From positions 52,504 through 116,503 of the forward strand of contig NZ_LAKD02000030.1 in the NCBI RefSeq assembly GCF_000968685.2: DNA of 64,000 nt, read 5' to 3'. This document shows, piece by piece, positions 26,187 through 36,631 of the stretch. Below the pieces are notes generated by a model. The model was not told the DNA's origin. It saw only the letters and a list, made by a program, of their open reading frames with translations, and ran no database searches. Position 1 is the first letter of the stretch. Each line of letters begins with the position of its first letter. Position numbers and translations under genes: made by a program. The DNA is from Streptomyces antioxidans (GTDB lineage Bacteria > Actinomycetota > Actinomycetes > Streptomycetales > Streptomycetaceae).

Positions 26187-27476
26187 ATGCGTACGCGTCC
26201 GCTGAAGGTGGCGCTGCTGGGCTGTGGAGTGGTCGGCTCAGAGGTGGCGCGCATCATGACGACTCAGGCGGACGACCTCGCGGCGCGCATCGGGGCCCCG
26301 GTCGAGCTGGCCGGGATCGCCGTGCGCCGCCCCGGTCGGGTCCGGGAGGGGGTGCCGTCCGAGCTGGTGACCACCGACGCCACGGCCCTGGTCAAGCGCG
26401 GGGACATCGATGTGGTGGTCGAGGTCATCGGCGGGATCGAGCCCGCCCGCACCCTCATCACCACCGCCTTCGACCACGGCGCGAGCGTGGTGTCCGCGAA
26501 CAAGGCGCTGGTCGCCCAGGGCGGCGCGGCGCTGCACGCGGCGGCCGAGCAGCGCGGTGCGGACCTCTACTACGAGGCCGCGGTCGCGGGGGCGATCCCG
26601 CTGGTGCGGCCGCTGCGCGAGTCGCTGGCGGGCGACAAGGTCAACCGGGTCCTCGGCATCGTCAACGGCACCACCAACTTCATCCTCGACCGGATGGACT
26701 CCAGCGGTGCCGGTTACAGCGAGGCGCTGGACGAGGCCACGGCCCTGGGGTACGCGGAGGCCGATCCGACCGCCGACGTCGAGGGCTTCGACGCCGCAGC
26801 GAAGGCCGCGATCCTCGCCGGGATCGCCTTCCACACCCGGGTCACCCTCGACGACGTGCACCGCGAGGGCCTGACCGAGGTGACCGCCGCCGACATCGCC
26901 TCCGCCAAGCGCATGGGCTGTACGGTCAAGCTGCTCGCGATCTGTGAGCGGGCCGCCGACGGCCGCTCGGTCACCGCGCGGGTGCATCCGGCGATGATTC
27001 CGCTGAGCCACCCCCTCGCCTCTGTCCGCGAGGCGTACAACGCGGTCTTCGTGGAGGCCGACGCGGCGGGGCAGCTGATGTTCTACGGCCCGGGCGCGGG
27101 CGGTTCGCCGACCGCCTCGGCCGTCCTCGGCGATCTCGTCGCCGCCTGCCGCAACAAGCTGGCGGGTGCCACCGGACCCGGGGAGTCCGCCTACAGCAGG
27201 CTCCCGGTAAGCCCGATGGGCGAGGTGGTCACTCGCTATCACATCAGCCTGGACGTCGCCGACAAACCAGGAGTTCTGGCGCAGGTCGCCACGGTCTTCG
27301 CCGAGCACGGTGTGTCCATCGACACGGTCCGCCAGCAGGGGAAGGACGGCGAGGCGTCCCTCGTCGTCGTGACCCACCGCGCGAGCGACGCCGCGCTGTC
27401 CTCGACCGTGGAGGCGCTCCGTCGGCTCGACACCGTCCGCGATGTCGCGAGCATCATGCGGGTCGAGGGCGAGTAG
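26187..27476 (+). CDS. hom: Homoserine dehydrogenase
   Basis: Reduces aspartate semialdehyde to homoserine, the branch to threonine and methionine. About 429 aa. It has a Rossmann fold 'LLGCGVVGSEVA' near residues 9-20, catalytic segment 'YYEAAVAGAIPLVRPLRESL' and 'GIVNGTTNFIL' near 140-180, and a C-terminal ACT domain (about 350-425, 'HISLDVADKPGVLAQVATVF') that normally gives threonine feedback control. Two ATGs stand in tandem; the second is chosen for better spacing to GCGAGGT. The gap to thrC is short, consistent with an operon. Confidence 0.96.
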   Translation: MRTRPLKVALLGCGVVGSEVARIMTTQADDLAARIGAPVELAGIAVRRPGRVREGVPSELVTTDATALVKRGDIDVVVEVIGGIEPARTLITTAFDHGASVVSANKALVAQGGAALHAAAEQRGADLYYEAAVAGAIPLVRPLRESLAGDKVNRVLGIVNGTTNFILDRMDSSGAGYSEALDEATALGYAEADPTADVEGFDAAAKAAILAGIAFHTRVTLDDVHREGLTEVTAADIASAKRMGCTVKLLAICERAADGRSVTARVHPAMIPLSHPLASVREAYNAVFVEADAAGQLMFYGPGAGGSPTASAVLGDLVAACRNKLAGATGPGESAYSRLPVSPMGEVVTRYHISLDVADKPGVLAQVATVFAEHGVSIDTVRQQGKDGEASLVVVTHRASDAALSSTVEALRRLDTVRDVASIMRVEGE

Positions 27477-27601
27477 ACGGCGAGTAGAGGGCGTGCAGAG
27501 GGTGGACAGGGAACGAGTCGTGGGTGAGCAGTGGGCGGGCAGAGACCGAGCAGCGGCCGCGCTCAGGCCGAACAGAGGGTGAGCGGAGAGTAAGGAAAAT
27601 C

Positions 27602-28720
27602 ATGAACGCAATCGCCGACGCCGGGTCTCGAATGTCCGGCACCCGCCAGTGGCACGGCTGGCGGGGCATCATCGAGGAGTACCGCGACCGCCTCCCGGTC
27701 GGCGGGCACACCCCCGTCGTCACCCTGCGCGAGGGCGGTACGCCGCTGGTTCCCGCGCAGGTGCTCTCCGAGCGCACCGGCTGCGAGGTCCACCTCAAGG
27801 TCGAGGGCGCCAACCCCACCGGGTCGTTCAAGGACCGCGGGATGACGATGGCCATCAGCGTGGCCAAGGAGGCCGGTGCCAAGGCCGTCATCTGTGCCTC
27901 CACCGGCAACACCTCGGCCTCGGCGGCGGCGTACGCCGTACGGGCCGGGATGGTCTGCGCGGTGCTGGTCCCGCAGGGGAAGATCGCGCTGGGCAAGATG
28001 GGCCAGGCCCTCGTCCACGGCGCGAAGATCCTCCAGGTCGACGGCAACTTCGACGACTGTCTGACGCTGGCGCGCGGGCTGTCGGAGAAGTACCCGGTGG
28101 CGCTGGTCAATTCGGTCAACCCGGCCCGGATCGAGGGCCAGAAGACCGCGGCCTTCGAGATCGTGGACATGCTCGGGGACGCGCCCGACATCCATGTGCT
28201 GCCGGTCGGCAACGCGGGCAACATCACGGCTTACTGGAAGGGCTACACGGAGTACGCGGCGCCGTTCGCCGACGGCGAGCCGCGCGCCTCCCGTACGCCC
28301 CGGATGTGGGGCTTCCAGGCGTCCGGTGCGGCGCCGATCGTGCGTGGTGAGCCGGTCAAGGAGCCGAGCACCATCGCCACCGCGATCCGCATCGGCAACC
28401 CGGCCTCGTGGACCTTCGCCGAGCGGGCGCGCGACGAGTCCGGCGGCCTCATCGACGAGGTGACCGACCGTCAGATCCTGGCCGCCTACCGGCTGCTCGC
28501 CGCGCAGGAGGGCGTTTTCGTCGAGCCCGCGTCCGCGGCGAGCGTGGCGGGCCTGCTGAAGGCGGCCGAGCAGGGGCTGGTCGACCCGGGCCAGCGCATC
28601 GTCTGCACGGTCACCGGGAACGGGCTCAAGGACCCGGACTGGGCGGTCGCGGGCGCGCCGCAGCCGGTCGTGGTCCCGGTGGACGCGGACGCCGCGGCCG
28701 TACGGCTCGGACTGGCCTGA
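27602..28720 (+). CDS. thrC: Threonine synthase
   Basis: PLP enzyme converting O-phosphohomoserine to L-threonine, about 372 aa. The PLP lysine is K77 in '[11 protein letters not shown]'; the phosphate-binding '[12 protein letters not shown]' loop and '[12 protein letters not shown]' lie further on, all typical of the class. The ATG is preceded by GTAAGGAAAATC; upstream in-frame codons lack domain content. It follows hom after 125 bp and precedes thrB after a strong hairpin, so thrB probably also has its own promoter. Confidence 0.96.
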   Translation: MNAIADAGSRMSGTRQWHGWRGIIEEYRDRLPVGGHTPVVTLREGGTPLVPAQVLSERTGCEVHLKVEGANPTGSFKDRGMTMAISVAKEAGAKAVICASTGNTSASAAAYAVRAGMVCAVLVPQGKIALGKMGQALVHGAKILQVDGNFDDCLTLARGLSEKYPVALVNSVNPARIEGQKTAAFEIVDMLGDAPDIHVLPVGNAGNITAYWKGYTEYAAPFADGEPRASRTPRMWGFQASGAAPIVRGEPVKEPSTIATAIRIGNPASWTFAERARDESGGLIDEVTDRQILAAYRLLAAQEGVFVEPASAASVAGLLKAAEQGLVDPGQRIVCTVTGNGLKDPDWAVAGAPQPVVVPVDADAAAVRLGLA

Positions 28721-29157
28721 AACGGAGCGCGGCGCGCGACGGTGCGGCCGCGGTGCGCCGTGGGCGGCGCCATCGACCCGGCAGCGCCCGCCACGCGATT
28801 CCACGCTGCCTCCGGCCCGGCGGGCCTTTCGCGTCCCCCCGGAGGCCCTGGAGGCCCGGCCTCGCCGGGGCTCCAGGGGGTTTTCTATAGATCCACTCAA
28901 GGGGTGGCAGAGCAGCGCGAGGGCGCGCGGAGCGCTCCAGTAGAGTGGGCGCGGACGATGGCAGGGAGCGCGACACGCATCGTGCGCCTCCCGTGCGCCC
29001 TATGTCGCCACAGAACCTTCCTTCGATAGGCTGTACTGAATCCGCCCCGACGCAGAGCGCTCGCCTCTGCGCGGCGTTGCCGTACGTGTCACGGCCCCCG
29101 CGGTGTTCCGTACCTCTTCGAGCAATCGCACGTAACCACAAGGAGAGTCATCGAGCG
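28721..29157. other. Region between thrC and thrB
   Basis: 437 bp containing the terminator-like hairpin described next. Beyond it, TAGGCT around 29026 is a possible -10 for thrB, without a clear -35, and an AGGAGAG ribosome site precedes the thrB ATG. No gene or riboswitch structure is recognised. Confidence 0.5.
28846..28884 (+). terminator. Terminator after thrC
   Basis: A 14-bp stem with one mismatch (CCCTGGAGGCCCGG against CCGGGGCTCCAGGG), loop CCTCG, followed by GGTTTTCT. The short T-run makes this a convincing intrinsic terminator between thrC and thrB. Confidence 0.75.
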
Positions 29158-30072
29158 ATGGCCGGTCCAGCGTTCCGCGCCGCCGCCGTCCGAGTGCGCG
29201 TCCCCGCCTCGAGCGCCAATCTCGGCCCTGGCTTCGACGCCCTCGGCCTGGCCCTGGGCCTCTACGACGACGTGGTGGTCCGGGTGGCCGACTCCGGCCT
29301 TCACGTCGACATCGCCGGTGAGGGCGCGGAGGCGCTTCCGCGCGATGAGAACCATCTGCTCGTACGCTCCCTGCGCACCGCCTTCGACCTGCTGGGCGGA
29401 CAGCCCCGCGGCCTGGAACTGGTCTGCGCCAACCGCATTCCGCACGGCCGGGGCCTGGGCTCCTCCTCCGCCGCCATCTGCGCCGGGATCGTCGCCGCGC
29501 GCGCGGTGACCATAGGCGGCGCCGAGCGGCTCGACGACGCGGCGATGCTGGAGCTGGCCACCGAGATCGAGGGCCACCCCGACAATGTCGCCGCCTGTCT
29601 GCTCGGCGGCTTCACCCTGGCCTGGACGGATGCGGGGTCCGCCCGGGCGATCAGGATGGACCCTGCGGATTCCATCGTTCCGGTGGTCTTCGTCCCCGGC
29701 CGTCCGGTGCTCACCGAGACCGCCCGCGGCCTGCTGCCGCGCACCGTCCCGCATGTGGACGCCGCGGTCAACGCGGGCCGGGCCGCGCTGCTTGTCGAGG
29801 CCCTGACCAGGCGCCCCGAGCTGCTGCTCGCCGCGACGGAGGACCGACTGCACCAGGAATACCGTGCTCCGGCGATGCCCGAGAGCGTGAGCCTGGTGAA
29901 CCGACTGCGGGCGGACGGCGTCCCCGCGGTCATCTCCGGTGCGGGCCCCACGGTGCTCGCGCTGGTCGAGGACGGTGCGGCCGACAAGGTCGCACGGCTG
30001 GCGGGCGAGGGGTGGGCGGCCAACCGGCTGGCTCTCGACGCCGGGGGGGCGAGTGTCCTGCCGCTCACCTGA
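29158..30072 (+). CDS. thrB: Homoserine kinase
   Basis: GHMP-family kinase phosphorylating homoserine to O-phosphohomoserine, the substrate of ThrC. 304 aa, normal length. It has 'VRVPASSANLGPGFDALG' at residues 13-30, the ATP loop IPHGRGLGSSSAA (94-106) and the C-terminal 'AVISGAGPTVLAL'. The ATG follows AGGAGAG at good spacing. It completes the lysA-hom-thrC-thrB set; the gap to rho is about 400 bp. Confidence 0.97.
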   Translation: MAGPAFRAAAVRVRVPASSANLGPGFDALGLALGLYDDVVVRVADSGLHVDIAGEGAEALPRDENHLLVRSLRTAFDLLGGQPRGLELVCANRIPHGRGLGSSSAAICAGIVAARAVTIGGAERLDDAAMLELATEIEGHPDNVAACLLGGFTLAWTDAGSARAIRMDPADSIVPVVFVPGRPVLTETARGLLPRTVPHVDAAVNAGRAALLVEALTRRPELLLAATEDRLHQEYRAPAMPESVSLVNRLRADGVPAVISGAGPTVLALVEDGAADKVARLAGEGWAANRLALDAGGASVLPLT

Positions 30073-30474
30073 CACCGCGATCCGGGGTGTCCCGGAGCGG
30101 GGAAAACTCGATAGCCGGTCTTGGAGAGGGGGAATGTTTGTTGGATCCGGTAGTGTTAACCTCAAGTCTGCACTGGATGCCTCTTGGATGTACTCGGAGG
30201 CGAGGTGCTCAGTGTCCCCATCAGGGACCACCCTTCTTCCGGGAGCCTCCCACACTGCCTGAGCAGCCTGCCTGAGCAGTGTCGAGCACGCTCCGGAATC
30301 GGCGTGGCGGATTCTCGTGAATCCTCCGCCGCGTCGGAACCATGAACTGATCTCTCCGCCGTAACCCGGCGGACCACCGCCCCGGCCCGGTCCGTAACGG
30401 AAGGACCACAGCCGGACAGCACAACCGGTCGCCGAGCCAGACAGGCCGACGCCCGCTCCAGGGAAGGACCCTTC
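30073..30474. other. Leader region upstream of rho
   Basis: 402 bp before rho. It contains AT-richer sequence around 30130-30175 with GTGTTAACCTC, where the promoter probably lies, and a duplicated CCTGAGCAG at about 30257-30280. The length suggests a long 5' untranslated leader. Rho genes are commonly autoregulated through their leader by premature termination, and that may apply here. No coding sequence is seen. Confidence 0.45.
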
Positions 30475-32616
30475 GTGAGCGACACCACCGATCTGATGGG
30501 CGTGAACGCCTCCGGCACCTCCGACAGCGGTGTCGGCAACAACGCGCCCGCCACGGACGCTTCCGCGCCCGCCAACGGTGCTGCCACTGGCGCTGCCCCG
30601 CGGCGACGCCGCTCGGGCACCGGCCTTGACGCCATGGTCCTGGCCGAGCTCCAGCAGCTCGCCTCGAGCCTTGGCATCAAGGGCACCGCGCGGATGCGCA
30701 AAGGCCAGCTGATCGAGGTCATCAAGGAGAAGCAGGCCGCGGGCTCCGGCTCCGCCCAGGGCTCCGAGAGCACTCCGTCCGACGCGGAGGGGGGGACCAA
30801 GCCGAAGCGGCGCACCACCTCCCGGGCCCGTACGGGCGACGACGCCGAGGAGAAGACCGGCGCCAAGTCCTCGAAGTCCGCCGGGAAGGCGGACAAGGCG
30901 GAGAAGGCCGACCAGGCCGGCGCCGAGGAGCAGGCCACGGCCCAGCAGCAGATCGAGATCCCCGGCCAGCCCGGTGAGCCCGCGGGCGATGAGCAGCCGG
31001 CCGGTGAGCGCCGCCGCCGCCGGGCCACCGCACCCGCCACCACCCCCGACTCCGGGGGCACGGCCACTGCTGTCGAGACCAAGACCGAGGCGCGCGGCGA
31101 CGTCTCCGCGAAGACCGAGGCCAGGACCGAGCCCAAGGGCGACGGAAAGGCCGAGGCCGCCGCCGACACCGCCGAGGGCAAGGGCGCCAGGAGCGGCGAC
31201 CGCCAGGAGCGCGGCCAGAAGGGCGACCGCCGGGACCGCCAGCGCGACCGCGGCGACCGCGGTGACCGTGGCGACCGCCGCGGCAAGGGCGAGGACGGCC
31301 AGCAGGGCGGCGGCCGTCAGCAGCGCGACGGGCGGGGCCAGGGCCAGCAGCGCGCCGACGAGGGGGACGACGACTTCGAGGGCGGGCGCCGCGGGCGCCG
31401 GGGCCGCTACCGCGACCGGCGTGGCCGCCGCGGCCGTGACGACTTCGGCAATGAGCCGCAGGTGTCCGAGGACGATGTGCTGATCCCCGTCGCGGGCATC
31501 CTCGACATCCTCGACAACTACGCGTTCATCCGGACCTCCGGCTACCTCCCGGGCCCGAACGACGTGTACGTCTCGCTCGCCCAGGTGCGCAAGAACGGTC
31601 TGCGCAAGGGCGACCACGTCACCGGCGCGGTCCGGCAGCCGCGCGAGGGCGAGCGCCGCGAGAAGTTCAACGCGCTGGTGCGGCTGGACTCGGTGAACGG
31701 CATGGCGCCCGAAACCGGGCGCGGGCGGCCGGAGTTCGGCAAGCTGACGCCGCTTTACCCGCAGGACCGGCTGCGCCTGGAGACCGAGGCCAGCGGGCTG
31801 ACGACCCGGATCATCGACCTGGTCGCGCCGATCGGCAAGGGCCAGCGCGGTCTGATCGTGGCCCCGCCGAAGACCGGTAAGACCATGATCATGCAGGCGA
31901 TCGCCAACGCGATCACCCGCAACAGCCCCGAGTGCCATCTGATGGTCGTCCTCGTCGACGAGCGGCCGGAAGAGGTCACCGACATGCAGCGGTCGGTCAA
32001 GGGCGAGGTCATCTCCTCGACCTTCGACCGCCCGGCCGAGGACCACACCACCGTCGCGGAGCTGGCGATCGAGCGGGCCAAGCGCCTGGTCGAGCTGGGC
32101 CATGACGTGGTCGTCCTGCTGGACTCGATCACCCGCCTGGGCCGTGCGTACAACCTGGCGGCGCCCGCCTCCGGCCGCATCCTGTCCGGTGGTGTCGACT
32201 CGACCGCGCTCTACCCGCCGAAGAAGTTCTTCGGTGCCGCGCGCAACATCGAGGACGGCGGCTCGCTGACCATCCTGGCCACCGCGCTGGTCGAGACCGG
32301 CTCGCGGATGGACGAGGTGATCTTCGAGGAGTTCAAGGGCACCGGCAACATGGAGCTCAAGCTCGACCGGAAGCTCGCCGACAAGCGCATCTTCCCCGCG
32401 GTGGACGTCGATCCGTCCAGCACCCGCAAGGAAGAGATCCTGCTCGCGTCGGAGGAGCTGAACATCGTCTGGAAGCTGCGCCGGGTGCTGCACGCGCTCG
32501 ACTCCCAGCAGGCCATCGAGCTGCTGCTGGACAAGATGAAGCAGACGAAGTCCAACGCCGAGTTCCTGATGCAGATCGCCAAGACCACGCCCACTCCGGG
32601 CAACAACGGCGACTGA
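30475..32616 (+). CDS. rho: Transcription termination factor Rho
   Basis: Hexameric RNA-dependent ATPase that ends transcription, 713 aa against about 420 in E. coli. The N-terminal Rho_N helical domain is at about 52-86. A long insertion (about 90-325) is rich in Ala/Lys/Glu and then in RGDR/RRGRRG repeats, expected to bind RNA or condense, as in other actinobacteria. The cold-shock-like RNA-binding domain is at 337-405, Walker A APPKTGKT at 463-470, and the motor '[14 protein letters not shown]' and '[12 protein letters not shown]' follow. The GTG start follows GGAAGGA. A strong terminator hairpin closes the gene. Confidence 0.98.
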   Translation: MSDTTDLMGVNASGTSDSGVGNNAPATDASAPANGAATGAAPRRRRSGTGLDAMVLAELQQLASSLGIKGTARMRKGQLIEVIKEKQAAGSGSAQGSESTPSDAEGGTKPKRRTTSRARTGDDAEEKTGAKSSKSAGKADKAEKADQAGAEEQATAQQQIEIPGQPGEPAGDEQPAGERRRRRATAPATTPDSGGTATAVETKTEARGDVSAKTEARTEPKGDGKAEAAADTAEGKGARSGDRQERGQKGDRRDRQRDRGDRGDRGDRRGKGEDGQQGGGRQQRDGRGQGQQRADEGDDDFEGGRRGRRGRYRDRRGRRGRDDFGNEPQVSEDDVLIPVAGILDILDNYAFIRTSGYLPGPNDVYVSLAQVRKNGLRKGDHVTGAVRQPREGERREKFNALVRLDSVNGMAPETGRGRPEFGKLTPLYPQDRLRLETEASGLTTRIIDLVAPIGKGQRGLIVAPPKTGKTMIMQAIANAITRNSPECHLMVVLVDERPEEVTDMQRSVKGEVISSTFDRPAEDHTTVAELAIERAKRLVELGHDVVVLLDSITRLGRAYNLAAPASGRILSGGVDSTALYPPKKFFGAARNIEDGGSLTILATALVETGSRMDEVIFEEFKGTGNMELKLDRKLADKRIFPAVDVDPSSTRKEEILLASEELNIVWKLRRVLHALDSQQAIELLLDKMKQTKSNAEFLMQIAKTTPTPGNNGD

Positions 32617-32980
32617 CGGACACCTGCGGATACGTTCCGTAGCCGAGGCCCCCCGCGAATCGCGGGGGGCCTCGTGTGCGTTCCCTGAGACATGAGAGGT
32701 GAGCCACACCTTCCGGCCAGCCTGTGGACCGGTTCTGATCATGCTATTGCCCGCGAAAGGGCAGGTCAGAGCGGTAAGGCAGACGAAGGGGGCGAACGGT
32801 GCGCCCGGCGCCCCGCGCGAAAACCGGCCAACGCAGATATGCAACCCTGGCGCACGGCCTTCCATCTGTCAGGTCGGAATACGGGGCCGGAACCCAGGCT
32901 GACTCCACCGCGGAACGCGACGCCACGCCTGACCGTGACGGCAGGGGGTACTCGGGCAGCAATAGAGGACTGAGGAGCAC
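32617..32980. other. Region between rho and the LCP gene
   Basis: 364 bp holding the rho terminator hairpin and then unannotated sequence with a mildly AT-rich patch near 32735-32755 (TTCTGATCATGCTATTG), a candidate promoter area. An ACTGAGGAG ribosome site precedes the next ATG. No gene is recognised. Confidence 0.5.
32644..32674. terminator. Terminator after rho
   Basis: A perfect 14-bp stem, CGAGGCCCCCCGCG and its complement, around the loop AAT, 28 bases past the rho stop. There is no long T-run, but the stem is very stable. Confidence 0.8.
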
Positions 32981-34105
32981 ATGGCCGAGGACAGCAGCAA
33001 CGCACCGGGGAGCCCGGGCCGCCACCGCGCACGCGGGGCGACCGCGGGCCGCCGTCGTAAGCGGCCCAGCGCGCGCCGTAGAGCGGTGCTCTACACGGTG
33101 TGGACGCTGGCCGCCGTACTGGTGCTGGGCGGCGCCGGACTCGGCTACCTCTACTACAAGCTGAACGGCAACCTCACCGGCGTCGACGTCAACGCCGCCC
33201 TCGGCGCCAACCGCCCCAAGGACGCCGACGACGGCTCGATGGACGTCCTCGTCCTCGGCTCGGACTCCCGTGCCGGCAAGAACGCCAAGTACGGGAAGGA
33301 CGGGGGCACATCCCGCTCCGACACGGCGATGATCGTCCACATCTACAAGGGCCACCAGAAGGCCAGCGTCGTCAGCATCCCGCGCGACACCCTCGTGGAC
33401 CGGCCCTCCTGCACCACCAAGGAGGGCCAGGAGGCCCCCGCCGAGCAGGGCGCCATGTTCAACAGCGCCTACGAGGCCGGCGGCCCCGCCTGCACCATCA
33501 AGACCATCGAGTCCATGACCGACATCCGCATGGACCACTTCCTCGAGGTCGACTTCTCCGGGTTCAAGCAGCTGATAGACGACCTCGGCGGCGTCAACAT
33601 CACCACCACCGCCCCGATACACGACGCCAAGAGCCATCTCGACCTGGAGCCCGGCCCGCACACCCTGGGCGGGGAGCAGTCGCTCGGCCTGGTGCGCACC
33701 CGGCACGGTGTGGGCGACGGCAGCGACCTCGGCCGGATCAAGCTCCAGCAGGCGTTCGTCAAGGCGCTGCTCGACCAGGTCAAGCACGTGGACGTGTTCG
33801 GCAACCCGAAGAAGCTCTACGACCTCGCGGACACCTCCACCAAGGCCCTCACCACCGACTCCGAGCTGGCCTCGGTGAGCAAGCTGAAGGGGTTCGCCGA
33901 ATCCCTGAAGGGCATCGGCTCGAACAACATGAAGATGACCACGCTGCCCGTCGAGTACGACCCCCAGAACCCGGACCGGGTGCTGCCCATGGAGCACAAG
34001 GCCCAGCTGATATGGACCGCGCTCCGCAACGACCGGCCGGTCCCCGCCTCCGCCACCAAGGGCTCCGCGGGCGACGCCACCAGCGCGGGCAAGGTCGTCA
34101 AGTAG
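32981..34105 (+). CDS. LytR-CpsA-Psr (LCP) family cell-wall ligase
   Basis: 374 aa. It has a basic cytoplasmic N-terminus (1-33), one membrane segment (about 35-58), and an extracellular LCP domain with 'DVLVLGSDSRAG', 'SRSDTAMIVHI', 'SIPRDTLVD', 'INSAYEAGG'-like 'FNSAYEAGG' and 'VRTRHGVGDGSDLGRIKLQQAF'. The Arg and Asp residues that bind the polyprenyl pyrophosphate are present. LCP proteins attach teichoic acid-type or other glycopolymers to peptidoglycan. The last 20 residues are low complexity. It appears monocistronic, with terminators on both sides. Confidence 0.93.
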   Translation: MAEDSSNAPGSPGRHRARGATAGRRRKRPSARRRAVLYTVWTLAAVLVLGGAGLGYLYYKLNGNLTGVDVNAALGANRPKDADDGSMDVLVLGSDSRAGKNAKYGKDGGTSRSDTAMIVHIYKGHQKASVVSIPRDTLVDRPSCTTKEGQEAPAEQGAMFNSAYEAGGPACTIKTIESMTDIRMDHFLEVDFSGFKQLIDDLGGVNITTTAPIHDAKSHLDLEPGPHTLGGEQSLGLVRTRHGVGDGSDLGRIKLQQAFVKALLDQVKHVDVFGNPKKLYDLADTSTKALTTDSELASVSKLKGFAESLKGIGSNNMKMTTLPVEYDPQNPDRVLPMEHKAQLIWTALRNDRPVPASATKGSAGDATSAGKVVK

Positions 34106-34123
34106 GGCATACGACAGCCTCTT

Positions 34124-34152
34124 GGGCGGGCCGGGAATATCCTGGCCCGCCC
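34124..34152 (+). terminator. Terminator after the LCP gene
   Basis: Arms GGGCGGGCC and GGCCCGCCC with an inner GGA/TCC pairing, followed by CCCGGTTTTG. It is located 19 bases after the LCP stop. Confidence 0.75.
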
Positions 34153-34261
34153 CCCGGTTTTGGGAGATGCGGCCAGTACTGGCAAACTGGATCGTCGGTC
34201 CCGGTTCACGACAGGCAACCCGCCCGTCGACCCGGTGCCCTCCCGAACCTAGGAGAATCCC

Positions 34262-34486
34262 TTGAAGCGCGAGATCCACCCGGAGTACGTCGAGACGCAG
34301 GTCAGCTGCACCTGTGGCGCCTCCTTCACCACCCGTAGCACCGTGAGCGGCGGCGCCATCCGCGCCGACATCTGCTCCGAGTGCCACCCGTTCTACACGG
34401 GCAAGCAGAAGATCCTCGACACCGGTGGCCGTGTGGCGCGGTTCGAGGCCCGCTTCGGCAAGAACGCCGGGTCCGCCAAGAAGTAG
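34262..34486 (+). CDS. rpmE: 50S ribosomal protein L31
   Basis: 74 aa. It begins with TTG after a CTAGGAGAA ribosome site. '[14 protein letters not shown]' and '[15 protein letters not shown]' carry the four cysteines of the zinc-binding (C+) form of L31, so this is the zinc-replete paralogue; zinc-free copies in Streptomyces are encoded elsewhere under Zur control. The gene precedes prfA, as is usual in actinobacteria, with a hairpin between them. Confidence 0.97.
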   Translation: MKREIHPEYVETQVSCTCGASFTTRSTVSGGAIRADICSECHPFYTGKQKILDTGGRVARFEARFGKNAGSAKK

Positions 34487-34508
34487 CGACCCGCACGGCG
34501 CCGGTCTT

Positions 34509-34534
34509 CGGTCGCCCCTTCCCTGGGGCGACCG
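34509..34534 (+). terminator. Hairpin after rpmE
   Basis: CGGTCGCCCC and GGGGCGACCG form a 10-bp stem around a short loop, 22 bases past the rpmE stop, with GTTTTG a few bases later. It probably attenuates read-through into prfA. Confidence 0.65.
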
Positions 34535-34613
34535 GACCGGCGTTTTGTCGTCACCGGCCCTCCGGCACCTCACCCAACGCCACCCCGCAGACCACCATTC
34601 AGGGAGCCCTCCG

Positions 34614-35684
34614 ATGTTCGAGGCGGTCGAGGAACTCATCGGCGAACACGCCGACCTCGAGAAGCGGCTCGCCGACCCCGCGGTCCACGCCGACCAGCGG
34701 GAGGCACGGCGGCTCAACAAGCGCTACGCCGAGCTGACCCCAGTGGTCACCGCCTATCGCGCCTGGAAGCAGACCGGGGACGACATCGAGACGGCCCGCG
34801 AGCTGGCCCAGGACGACCCCGACTTCGCGGACGAGGTCAAGGAGCTGGAGCAGGGCCGCGAACAGCTCACCGACCGGCTGCGGCTGCTGCTCGTCCCCCG
34901 CGACCCGAGCGACGACAAGGACGTCATCCTGGAGGTCAAGGCCGGGGAGGGCGGCGAGGAGTCGGCGCTGTTCGCCGGCGACCTGCTGCGGATGTATCTG
35001 CGGTACGCCGAGCGGATCGGCTGGAAGGCCGAGATCATCGACGCCAACGAGTCCGACCTCGGCGGCTATAAGGACGTCCAGGTGGCGATCAAGGCCAGGG
35101 GCACCATCGAGCCCGGCCAGGGCGTCTGGGCCCGGCTGAAGTACGAGGGCGGGGTGCACCGGGTGCAGCGGGTGCCCGCCACCGAGTCCCAGGGCCGCAT
35201 CCACACCTCCGCGGCCGGTGTGCTGGTCACTCCCGAGGCCGAGGAGGTCGAGGTCGAGATCGGCCCCAACGACCTGCGGATCGACGTCTACCGCTCCTCG
35301 GGACCCGGCGGCCAGTCGGTCAACACCACCGACTCCGCGGTGCGCATCACCCACCTGCCCACCGGCATCGTCGTCTCCTGCCAGAACGAGAAGAGCCAGC
35401 TCCAGAACAAGGAGCAGGCGCTGCGCATCCTGCGCTCGCGGCTGCTGGCCGCGGCCCAGGAGGAGGCCGAGCGGGAGGCGTCGGACGCCCGGCGCAGCCA
35501 AGTCCGCACCGTTGACCGGTCCGAGCGCATCCGTACGTACAACTTCCCGGAAAACCGGATCTCGGACCATCGTGTGGGTTTCAAGGCGTACAACTTGGAC
35601 CAGGTGCTCGACGGCGAACTCGATCCGGTCATCCAGGCGTGCGTCGACGCCGACGCGGCCGCCAAGCTGGCGGCCGCGGGCTGA
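34614..35684 (+). CDS. prfA: Peptide chain release factor 1
   Basis: Recognises UAA and UAG stop codons and triggers peptide release. 356 aa. It has the codon-recognition PAT motif (188-190), which identifies RF1 rather than RF2, and the catalytic GGQ (232-234). The ATG is placed after GGGAGCCCTCC; the open frame upstream has no RF content. The methyltransferase that modifies the GGQ glutamine (prmC) is the next gene, 54 bp downstream. Confidence 0.98.
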   Translation: MFEAVEELIGEHADLEKRLADPAVHADQREARRLNKRYAELTPVVTAYRAWKQTGDDIETARELAQDDPDFADEVKELEQGREQLTDRLRLLLVPRDPSDDKDVILEVKAGEGGEESALFAGDLLRMYLRYAERIGWKAEIIDANESDLGGYKDVQVAIKARGTIEPGQGVWARLKYEGGVHRVQRVPATESQGRIHTSAAGVLVTPEAEEVEVEIGPNDLRIDVYRSSGPGGQSVNTTDSAVRITHLPTGIVVSCQNEKSQLQNKEQALRILRSRLLAAAQEEAEREASDARRSQVRTVDRSERIRTYNFPENRISDHRVGFKAYNLDQVLDGELDPVIQACVDADAAAKLAAAG

Positions 35685-35738
35685 GCCACCCCCTGAGAGA
35701 CGCTTCGTGCCCTTGTCCGGACCGGCTGGAGGAATTCA

Positions 35739-36584
35739 GTGAACGTGCTGCTCGCCGAGGTGGCGCAGGCCACTCAGCGGCTGGCCGACGCGGGCGTGCC
35801 CTCACCGCGCTTCGACGCGGAGGAGCTCGCCGCCTTTGTGCACGGCGTCAAGCGGGGAGAGCTGCACGGCGTGCCCGACGCCGACTTCGACGCCCGCTAC
35901 TGGGAGGCGGTCGCCCGCCGCGAGGCCCGCGAGCCCCTTCAGCACATCACCGGCCGCGCCTTCTTCCGCTATCTCGAGCTCCAGGTCGGCCCCGGCGTCT
36001 TCGTGCCCAGACCGGAGACCGAGTCGGTGGTCGGCTGGGCGATAGACGCGGTGCGCGCCATGGATGTCGTCGAACCGCTCATCGTCGATCTGTGCTCCGG
36101 TTCCGGCGCCGTCGCGCTGGCGCTCGCCCAGGAGGTGCCGCGCTCCCGGGTGCACGCCGTGGAGCTGGACGAGGGCGCCCTGCGCTGGGCGCGCAAGAAC
36201 GTCGAGGGGTCCCGCGTCGTTCTCCACCACGCGGACGCGTTGGCGGCCCTGCCCGAGCTCGACGGGCAGGTGGACCTCGTCATCAGCAACCCGCCGTACA
36301 TCCCGCTGACCGAGTGGGAGTACGTGGCGCCGGAGGCCCGCGATCACGACCCCCAGCTCGCGCTCTTCTCCGGTGAGGACGGCCTCGACGTCATCCGTGG
36401 CCTGGAGCGCACCGCCCACCGGCTGCTGCGCCCCGGGGGCGTGGTGGTCATCGAGCACGCAGACACCCAGGGCGGCCAGGTGCCGTGGATCTTCACCGAG
36501 GAGCGTGGCTGGGCGGACGCCGCCGACCACCCCGACCTGAACAAACGGCCCCGGTTCGCCACCGCGCGGAAGGCCATGCCGTGA
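35739..36584 (+). CDS. prmC: Release factor glutamine methyltransferase
   Basis: SAM-dependent enzyme that N5-methylates the Gln of the GGQ motif in release factors. 281 aa. It has an N-terminal helical domain, then 'PGVFVPRPETE' (85-95), SAM motif DLCSGSGAVALALA (117-130) and catalytic NPPY (184-187). The GTG follows GGAGGAA. Its position right after prfA matches the function. Confidence 0.97.
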   Translation: MNVLLAEVAQATQRLADAGVPSPRFDAEELAAFVHGVKRGELHGVPDADFDARYWEAVARREAREPLQHITGRAFFRYLELQVGPGVFVPRPETESVVGWAIDAVRAMDVVEPLIVDLCSGSGAVALALAQEVPRSRVHAVELDEGALRWARKNVEGSRVVLHHADALAALPELDGQVDLVISNPPYIPLTEWEYVAPEARDHDPQLALFSGEDGLDVIRGLERTAHRLLRPGGVVVIEHADTQGGQVPWIFTEERGWADAADHPDLNKRPRFATARKAMP

Positions 36585-36631
36585 CGGCGGCACCGCACCA
36601 CACATTGGCCACGTACGAGGAGGTCCGTTAA

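Noticed and set aside
30070..30100. Terminator hairpin GACACC/GGTGTC after thrB
   Set aside because: Stem of only six pairs with a long loop and no T-run; too weak to list.
29089..32865. Very long open frame (about 1258 codons) on the minus strand across thrB, rho and the LCP gene
   Set aside because: It is the mirror of strongly coding plus-strand genes; high GC removes stops. The product is low complexity and matches no family.
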